Shown: piece by piece, positions 58,071 through 64,000 of the stretch | Layout: each line of letters begins with the position of its first letter | How positions within the stretch are numbered: position 1 is the stretch's first letter | Assembly (NCBI GenBank): GCA_003024175.1 | Contig: MDYQ01000008.1 | Location: forward strand, 62,001-126,000 | Reading direction: 5' to 3' | Source of the DNA: Planoprotostelium fungivorum | Taxonomy: Eukaryota; Evosea; Variosea; Cavosteliida; Cavosteliaceae | DNA: 64,000 nucleotides | Notes under the pieces: generated by a model | The model's database searches: none | What the model was told of the DNA's origin: nothing | Seen by the model: the letters and a program-made list of their open reading frames with translations, nothing else | Program-made: the position numbers and the translations under genes

Positions 58071-58235
58071 AGAGTTGTAATAAATTGTATCGAGATGAAT
58101 GAGATCGGATGGTTTCGAATGTAAGCCCTTCCACACCTGTTTGATTTTTACTTTAAGATATCAGCGGTGTCAGCTGTATTGTACAGGCGCGTTGTAAGGA
58201 GAGCCGTGGTGAAATAAGAAAGTAAATTTTAACAG

Positions 58236-58897
58236 ATGACGGCAGCAGATGCGACAGATGAGATCCTCGCACTACAAAGTTTAGAAGATGCACAACAAGC
58301 CATCGTTAGGGATCGCGATAAGTGAGTATTTCAGATCGATCGAGTACTCATTCTGATCGCAGTCTAATCTTCGTCGCCTTTGGGGTGCAATGGGCATATC
58401 CTGCGAAGAGAAAGTGATCAACAATCATTCATTACGCCTCTGATCTTGAATTCAGCATCCAAAACTGCTCAGCATTTCTGGACACCATAGGGAAAGATGT
58501 GAAGAAGGGAAATCTCGTCAAAGGTCTCCGCCTCTTTGTGGTCAATTCTGAAAAATGTGTACGTCTGCATGCTAACATCACATCACGTCCATGTTGACAC
58601 CACCATCAAGCCATCACTCATCTAATCACAGAGAGATTATTGTACAAAACACAACATCGTAGGTGTGATCGACACCTCTCCCATCTCTTCACTCATCCCA
58701 TCGCAGTGGGCACTCCAGCCATCCAAGTCTTCTTTCGAAGTAAAGCCGTCCACTTTATCAAGGGAGACAGAGAACCAGTAGACCGATTGAAAGGGCTGCT
58801 CAACGAGCAAGAGCTACAGAACATCTATCAATTGACTTGGACGGCAGCAGAGACGGGGACGTACCGAGCAGACTTGACTGTGAAGGAAGACGAGTGA
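58236..58897 (+). CDS. Thioredoxin-fold protein lacking both active-site cysteines
   Basis: Small cytosolic-looking protein of about 150 residues in four or five exons. It starts MTAADATDEILALQSLED; strand and helix NLIFVAFGVQWAYPAKRN align with thioredoxin's FWAxWCGPCKxI, with both Cys replaced by Ala and the helix Lys retained. Next come LRLFVVNSEKC and YCTKHNIVVGTPAIQVFF, which match the VDxDEN-x-C-x-x-x-x-I-x-x-x-PT cis-Pro block, with cis-Pro kept as GTPAIQVFF. It ends KGDREPVDRLKGLL and LTVKEDE. No signal peptide. Without the CxxC it cannot act as a dithiol oxidoreductase, so a chaperone or scaffold role is likelier (inference). Two Cys near the middle could have another role. Confidence 0.75.
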
Positions 58898-59112
58898 ATG
58901 TAAAGATAGATGTGGCCGTGATGATGTCTGCGACGATCGAGATGATATGATGGAATCGCTCATGTGAGGGTGATGTCAATGTTCGATCAAGTGATGGCTG
59001 ATCAGTGTGACTGCTGTGATCATCATCGAACGGACAATCATTATTGTAAATTGATACGATTCTGACTATCCGTACATTGTCCAAGACAAAACTTTTATAA
59101 ATACGTGTCATT

Positions 59113-59820
59113 CTACCACAGAGCGATGGAGGCGAGGGTGATGAAGGTCAAACCAAACCCAAACATCTTCGAACTCGATGACTCAGGGATCGTAGGTTCG
59201 TTGATGGTATTCGAGGTGGTGCTGGTGTTGGTCGTCGTCGTTGTGATGAGCTCGTCATAATTGGAAATGGTGTAGAGCGATTCCGTCGATGGACACACAA
59301 CCTTGTTTCCGTGTGTCGTACAGGATCCCTCCTCAGTACAGCCCTCGCCGTAGGTCAGATCGGTAGAAAATGTGAGACCTCTGCAGCCACCGGCCTCCGT
59401 GATAGAATCATTGGATGTGGGTGCAGGAGAGAAGTGATAAGACAAAAATGCCTTGTAGGAACCATTATAAGGGCTTCGAGTGCATCCAGCCATCGATACG
59501 GCGACAGCGGAGATGCTATCTCCAGTGCAGTCGGATGTCTGGTAGGTGGTGATGAAGGCCTGGGGGTGTAATCCAGAGACGACGACGGTGGCCAAAATGG
59601 AATGTGTTTCCGTGGTACCGTTATTGGAGGATGTGCTGTTGAGAGTACCGTTGAAATTGTCTCCTATGGAAAATGCAACGCAGTTGGTTGAATATGCGAC
59701 GGCTCTCGTGATTATCGCATCGTCGCAGGTGCTACCCTGGTAGTAATTGACCACCAAAGGTGGAATAGCCAAAGATGGTACACAGATGGCCAGAATCGAC
59801 AGGATGATGAACGATCTCAT
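59113..59820 (-). CDS. GPI-anchor-type secreted glycoprotein, family unknown
   Basis: Intronless, 235 residues. The signal peptide is MRSFIILSILAICVPSLA. The mature part has N-glycosylation sites (FNGTLNSTSSNNGTTE), eight or more Cys arranged in pairs (STCDD, SDCTGDS, GGCRGLTF, EGCTEEGSCTTHG) and beta-type alternation. A Thr/Ser-rich stalk (TTTTTNTSTTSNT) leads to a C-terminal hydrophobic tail, KMFGFGLTFITLASIALW, preceded by four Ser, as expected for GPI attachment. An upstream ATG at about 59892 would add 24 residues before the signal peptide and is disfavoured. It resembles amoebal surface proteins of unknown role; no named family is recognised. The absence of introns is unusual here. Confidence 0.8.
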   Translation of the reverse strand: MRSFIILSILAICVPSLAIPPLVVNYYQGSTCDDAIITRAVAYSTNCVAFSIGDNFNGTLNSTSSNNGTTETHSILATVVVSGLHPQAFITTYQTSDCTGDSISAVAVSMAGCTRSPYNGSYKAFLSYHFSPAPTSNDSITEAGGCRGLTFSTDLTYGEGCTEEGSCTTHGNKVVCPSTESLYTISNYDELITTTTTNTSTTSNTINEPTIPESSSSKMFGFGLTFITLASIALW

Positions 59821-60351
59821 TTTGATGTGATCTTGAAACCTTCCTCTTCTGAAGAATGAGCAAGGGAGGAGCGAAATCACCCCTTTCGGCATCGCGTGAC
59901 AATACCGCGCGTACCTCGTCTATAAACGAAACGCCTGAGGATTAGGTCATCTATTTGACAGGGAAGCTGCCGAAACCTGACAGCTCAAGCTGATCTAGCC
60001 GTTCCACCTTTCTTGAAGGGTACCAGCCTCTGAGTCAACAGGGTCGTGATAGTTTGGCCCTTGCAGGCACTGCCCCTACGATGAAGTCTTTTGGTGCTGA
60101 GCCGGATATCGTGTTGACGGCCAAGTCGAATGGTGATGCGGTTGGAAGAGGCAGATATCGGTATCAGTGGTTCTGCTACCTTCACAGAGGACGGGAAGGA
60201 AATGACTATGGTCAACCTCAAGGCAGGAGTGTGCCCACACATCATAACTCTTGGAGAGCACCAGAAGAGTTGTCCGTCATTCGGATTTCATTGTAGATGT
60301 CATGTTGAAAATGAAATTCCGCGTCCACACTTCCAAGAAAACCGTGACCAC
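59821..60351. other. Spacer with a coding-like but broken + strand stretch
   Basis: About 530 bp between the secreted protein and the THI5-like gene. Two + strand frames show coding-like segments: FLEGYQPLSQQGRDSLALAG running to about 60140, then a shifted frame LEEADIGISGSATFTEDGKE to GEHQKSCPSFGFHCRCH, which is in frame with the next gene. No family is recognised. It may be an N-terminal extension with a missed intron, a gene remnant, or chance. Confidence 0.4.
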
Positions 60352-61521
60352 ATGACTATAATGGTCACCTCTATCAAGCTAGGCTATGTTCCAGGTGACG
60401 CCATACTTCGATATATTCTCAGACAAGACCTTGCTGATTGTGTGATAGAGCATTTTTCAACGCCCATCATCTTTGCAGACCGACTTGGGTTCTTTCGAGA
60501 AAAATCACTTTCTGTCGAACTAATTCCATTTCCATCTGGAACTGGTCACATGATTGAAGCACTGTCTAATGGAACTGTCGATGTCGCCATCGGGCTCACA
60601 GAAGGATGGTTGGCAGGATTAGGACAAGGTAAAACTCATTACAAAGTCGTAGGAACATATGTGCAATCTCCATTGTGTGAGTCCCACCTACTGCTTATAG
60701 ACAATGAGCTGATTAAAATCGATAGTATGGGCTGTCAGCGCTGGTGCCTCCTCAGATGTGAAAGAGATTGGTGATCTCAAAGATAAGGCGAACATCGGCA
60801 TCTCACGACTTGGTAGCGGTTCACACATCATGAGTGAGCCCATCCACCCATCCTCTTTACGAGAGAACTTCGCCATCGATTCGACATCACGTCAGATCAT
60901 TTCTGATTGACGTGCTCATCGTCACAGGCTATGTCCTGGCCAAAGAGAATCAATGGCTATCACATGGAGAGCCCTTTTCTTTCCACCCCGTGGGAACTTT
61001 TCAGAACTTGCGTAATGCAGTCAATGGTGGACACATGCATTGTGACCCATCAGTTGATCTTCTATAGACGGCACCTGCCACGCATTCATGTGGGAGTATT
61101 TCACCACCAAAAAGTATTATGACCTGGGAGAGATCAAGCAAGTGGGACAGATATACACCCCGTGGCCATCATGGTTAGTCGTCGCTCGTGCAGACATCAG
61201 CAAGCAGCATGAGACGATGTCGAACCTCTTATCTTCTCTCGATCGGGGGGTCCAACATTTCAATCACCATCACGTGATGATTCGGCATCACAATCAGCTC
61301 ACTGACAATCAAAGGACGAAGCAGTCTCCTACATCTCTACTGAATTAGACTACACGAAGGAAGATGCAGAGAAGTGGTTGAAGACAGTCCGATTTAGCGA
61401 CAAGTTGGGAGATGTACAAGATGAGATGCTGAAGAAGACTTTGGAGGTGTTGAGAGATGCCGGTGTTGTCAAAGAGATACCAAAAGTGGATGCTCTTGTT
61501 GAGCGGATTCAATATGAATAA
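60352..61521 (+). CDS. SsuA/THI5-like substrate-binding protein (Ca3427 type)
   Basis: Two-lobed binding protein of the PBP2 class, related to the fungal Ca3427/THI5-like proteins rather than to a membrane transporter. The frame MTIMVTSIKLGYVP joins after an intron (60393-60447) to EHFSTPIIFADRLGFFREKS, VELIPFPSGTGHMIEALSNG, TVDVAIGLTEGWLAGLGQGK and KVVGTYVQSPL, the family's hallmark blocks. Later exons give IGISRLGSGSHIMSYVLAKE, FSFHPVGTFQNLRNAVNG, CHAFMWEYFTTKKYYD and TPWPSWLVVARADI, and the C-terminal helical part ends IPKVDALVERIQYE. About 320 residues. The ligand may be a pyrimidine-like or thiamine-precursor molecule; unproven. Either ATG (60352 or 60361) could start translation. Six exons or so. 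Confidence 0.85.
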
Positions 61522-61705
61522 ATATAACATGGGACCACCATGATGATGTCTGTCTTTGGAGATCGAGAATTGAACTGTGTGACGAACTTGATCACAAACA
61601 GTGAGTGCAATGTCATCTCGATGACGATCGAGATGCAGAATGATGTTGAAATGATTATTGTCAATTGTTCCCCACATTCATTTGTATTATACAGTGGTCC
61701 ACTGG

Positions 61706-62477
61706 TTACAGTGGTGCAGTGCTCTGGTTGATGTCTTGTTTGATGGCAGCCGTCAAGGTCTTGGCAAGCTCAGATTTAAGCGGCTGAGTGGACCAGGTGC
61801 ACCATGTCTTGGACAAAGAGTCTCCTTTTGATCGAGGAATGATGTGAAAGTGAGCGTGGAAGACCTCTAAGACAAATTATTCATGTTCGACATGATATGG
61901 GCCCACCTTGACCTGCCAACTTTCCACTGTTGAGCATAACGTTGAAGTCTTTAGTTTTCGTAGCAGCCATGAGAGATCGTGCGACCTAACAAAGACATTG
62001 AGAATGAATGTCCACCAAAACGCTATGACTCACCTTAGGCACGACGTTCATACAAGCGGCGGCCAACTGAAGAGAGGGTGAGAAATAAGTGAGCTCAGAG
62101 AAATTACCTCTCCAGGCATCAAACTGAGATCTTTGTAATGTTTCTTTGGAATGACTAACGTGTGACCAGGATGCAGTGGATAAATGTCCAAGAAACAAAT
62201 GACGTCTTCGTTTGAGTAGACTGTTGTCCATCAGATACAGTCACGCATCATAAAGTTCCGCACCTTCATAGCAAGGCGACTTCCCTGCCACGATGTTGCA
62301 GAAGAGACATTTATGATCGAAGTCGTGGAGATCTGTGACTGCACTGCTCGATAGAGGAGCAGCAGAGGGGGCAGTAGGAGATGTTGTAGTGTTAGGCGGT
62401 ATATCAGTCGAACTCCTAAGATTAAGATTATCTCTGACCTCAGCAGCAATAGAGGCGGGGGTGTTGGTGTTGCTCAT
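61706..62477 (-). CDS. HIT-family nucleotide hydrolase
   Basis: Histidine-triad hydrolase of the HINT/bis-tetraphosphatase branch, acting on nucleoside phosphoramidates or dinucleoside polyphosphates. The Ser/Thr/Pro-rich N-terminus (MSNTNTPASIAAEVRDNLNL) precedes KCLFCNIVAGKSPCYEG, the HINT entry motif with a possible zinc pair C-x2-C. Next come ICFLDIYPLHPGHTLVIPKK, HYKDLSLMPGE, LNSGKLAGQ and the catalytic triad in VFHAHFHIIPR. The C-terminus ends DINQSTAPL. About 190 residues, five or six exons. Convergent with the THI5-like gene, about 185 bp between stops. Confidence 0.93.
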
Positions 62478-62676
62478 GATGTGTGGGAGAAGATTCAGGG
62501 ATGGCTGGCTCCTTCTGATGCTGAAAAATGCGAAGTTTGACAGCCCTGATTTCTAATGCTCTTCCGAGAAGCACAGACAATACTGCCCAGGCAGGCTTAT
62601 TGTATATTGAGTGGTGTATCCACACCATACGATCGTGTCTGTGCAGGATCCAATCACGTCATCTAAAACACTTCCT

Positions 62677-64000
62677 TTATTTTATCGTAGTCGTGACGAC
62701 GTGGTTATTCAAGTGCGTGTCCTGATGCTTCTTCTCCATTTTCGGCCGCAGGCTCGTCAGGTAGCTGCGATTTACGCTTGATAGATGGAACTGAATGTTC
62801 ATCATCCGCCTGAGACAACACATAGACTCACGTGTTTCCGTCTTCAATTTCTCTGCACCCGTGCAGACGTAGTGACCACCATCTTCGAAATCTTCGATGG
62901 ATTTGATCACCTTGCCATCAAAAGTGTAGATGTGTCGCACGGCACCGGTAACGACTCCGACTTCTTTGGACAAGTGCACGTACAGCTGTCATCTCGTCAG
63001 TCGATCTCACTGTTGCACGGTGTGGCATCACTTGATCGAGTGTCTTGAATTTCGCATTGACCGTGATCTCCTTCCCTTGATCGTGCTTGTCTCCGTTACG
63101 ATAAGCACGAATGACTTTGGCTTTTGAAGCCTGAGTTCCAAATTTCTCGACTGATTTACTGGCGTAAGCTGAAACGACCGGGACCTTCTTCGGAGTAATG
63201 GGAGCGCTCGTCTCCACGGGGGCAGGCTTCTCCTTCTCGGTCAATTTCTTGGGAACTACGAATTCTCAGTGAGATTTCACTCGCGCGTACGTTACGTTCT
63301 TTGGAGAATTTCTCCGCTCCGCAGCAGATGTAGCTGCCTTCGTCCTCGAGAGCTTCGAGATCCTTGATGGATTTTCCATCTACGGTCAAAACCTTCAACA
63401 CCGGACCGGTGGGAAGTTTGACTTCTTTTGACAGATGCTCCCTCAACTGATGGAGCAGTCAGTTGGATCACCGCCGACCGTCTCACCTGATCAAAGTTTT
63501 TGAATTTCCTCGGGTGCACGGCCACTTTGACTCCTGCATGATGCTTGTCGGCGTTTCGATAGGCGTAGATCGTCTTTGCCTTCTCTCCTTGTGTTCCAAA
63601 CTTTTCGAGAGGCTTTCCACCGTAGGCTGACACTACGCTCTTCTTTGGAGTAGCCGATGCTGCCTTCGCATCTTCTGCTTCTTCAGATTTACCGTCGTGG
63701 GCATCTTCCTTCGATTCTCCTTCTTCTTTGACGGATTTCGACTTTTCTAATTCTTTCAAGCTTTCGGATGCTAAAGATGATGAGATGGTGCGGCGGTGGG
63801 GAGCTCACCCGACTCTAAATTGACCTTCTCTGGTCCAGCTGCGATGTAGTTGTGGCCATCGAGCACGTCGTCAAGGGTCTTCACCGACTTACCATCGGCC
63901 GTGTAAAGCTTTCTAACGGCACCAGTGGGTAAACCAACCACCGTGGTTAGCTGCTGCAACAGCTACGAAATCGCGTCAATAAAGTTCACGAGAGGCTTAT
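62677..64000 (-). CDS. Multi-doublecortin-domain protein (5' end outside window)
   Basis: Microtubule-associated protein with at least three doublecortin (DCX) repeats read from the right edge. DCX-1 is partial: LLQQLTTVVGLPTGAVRKLY, DGKSVKTLDDVLDGHNYIAA, GPEKV. DCX-2 has KTIYAYRNADKHHAGVKVAV, FKNFDQLREHLSKEVKLPTG, SYICCGAEKFSKE. DCX-3 has KVIRAYRNGDKHDQGKEITV, FKTLDQLYVHLSKEVGVVTG, HYVCTGAEKL. Linkers are Lys/Glu/Ser-rich and repeat KKSVVSAYGGKPLEKFGTQG / KKVPVVSAYASKSVEKFGTQ, so the repeat unit includes linker plus DCX. The C-terminal end is unsure: an open frame runs to 62677, but a more protein-like frame ends at 62705 (KRKSQLPDEPAAENGEEASG) and would need a splice or frame change near 62830. 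Truncated at base 64000. Confidence 0.9.

Noticed and set aside
62813-62834. 22-nt GT-AG segment in the doublecortin gene as an ultra-short intron
   Set aside because: Removing it shifts the frame to an immediate stop, so it does not explain the more protein-like downstream frame.

Overview
This window is nuclear DNA from a gene-dense, intron-rich, free-living unicellular eukaryote. The mix of genes is FAM50/XAP5, CH-RhoGEF, a homeodomain protein, doublecortin repeats, DGAT2, a TOM1/TOM3-type 7TM receptor, an RGS-LIM protein and a THI5-like binding protein. With very short GT-AG introns (mostly 35-60 nt), use of the standard code and short intergenic gaps, this best fits an amoebozoan such as a variosean or protosteloid amoeba. 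That assignment is an inference; no marker settles it. About 25 protein genes and three tRNA genes are packed into 64 kb on both strands. No virus-like element, LTR element, CRISPR array or rRNA was recognised.

Layout. 0-9 kb: FAM50/XAP5, a CH-DH-PH RhoGEF, a beta-hexosaminidase (interrupted by an N and a 0.5 kb direct duplication that looks like an assembly error) and a homeodomain protein. 9-19 kb: an intron-containing tRNA, an extended SDR, a roughly 6.3 kb gene for a cysteine-rich ectodomain joined to a 7TM domain, and DGAT2. 20-28 kb: a triose-phosphate/nucleotide-sugar transporter, a 2OG-Fe dioxygenase, a tail-anchored protein with two glycogen-binding (CBM48-like) modules, and a KHDC4-like splicing factor. 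28-38 kb: an apyrase-like membrane protein with altered catalytic motifs, the Msp1/ATAD1 extractase, tRNA-Phe, an unrecognised secreted protein, a zinc-type MDR reductase and a membrane FKBP. 38-50 kb: an RNase P Rpp21/SNM1-like protein, an LRR protein, a secreted S41 protease, and a protein joining a PTEN-like phosphatase domain, C2, RGS and two LIM domains, with tRNA-Pro inside one of its introns. 50-64 kb: a giant coiled-coil protein with cyclic-nucleotide-binding domains, a cysteine-less thioredoxin, a GPI-type surface protein, a THI5/SsuA-like binding protein, a HIT hydrolase and a truncated triple-doublecortin gene.

The genes do not form an obvious pathway. Several touch phosphoinositide/G-protein signalling and the cytoskeleton (RhoGEF, PTEN-C2-RGS-LIM, 7TM receptor, doublecortin, cyclic-nucleotide binding), and others lysosome and storage metabolism (hexosaminidase, glycogen-tether candidate, DGAT2, S41 protease). 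The best candidates for something undescribed are the PTEN-like/C2/RGS/LIM fusion, the tail-anchored twin-CBM48 protein, the giant-ectodomain 7TM receptor, and short words (TCTACAACG/CGTTGTAGA, GGCGGGAAAA) that recur in introns and suggest introns copied from shared sources. Exon structures were read by eye from GT-AG sites and conserved frames, so small exons may be off by a few bases.
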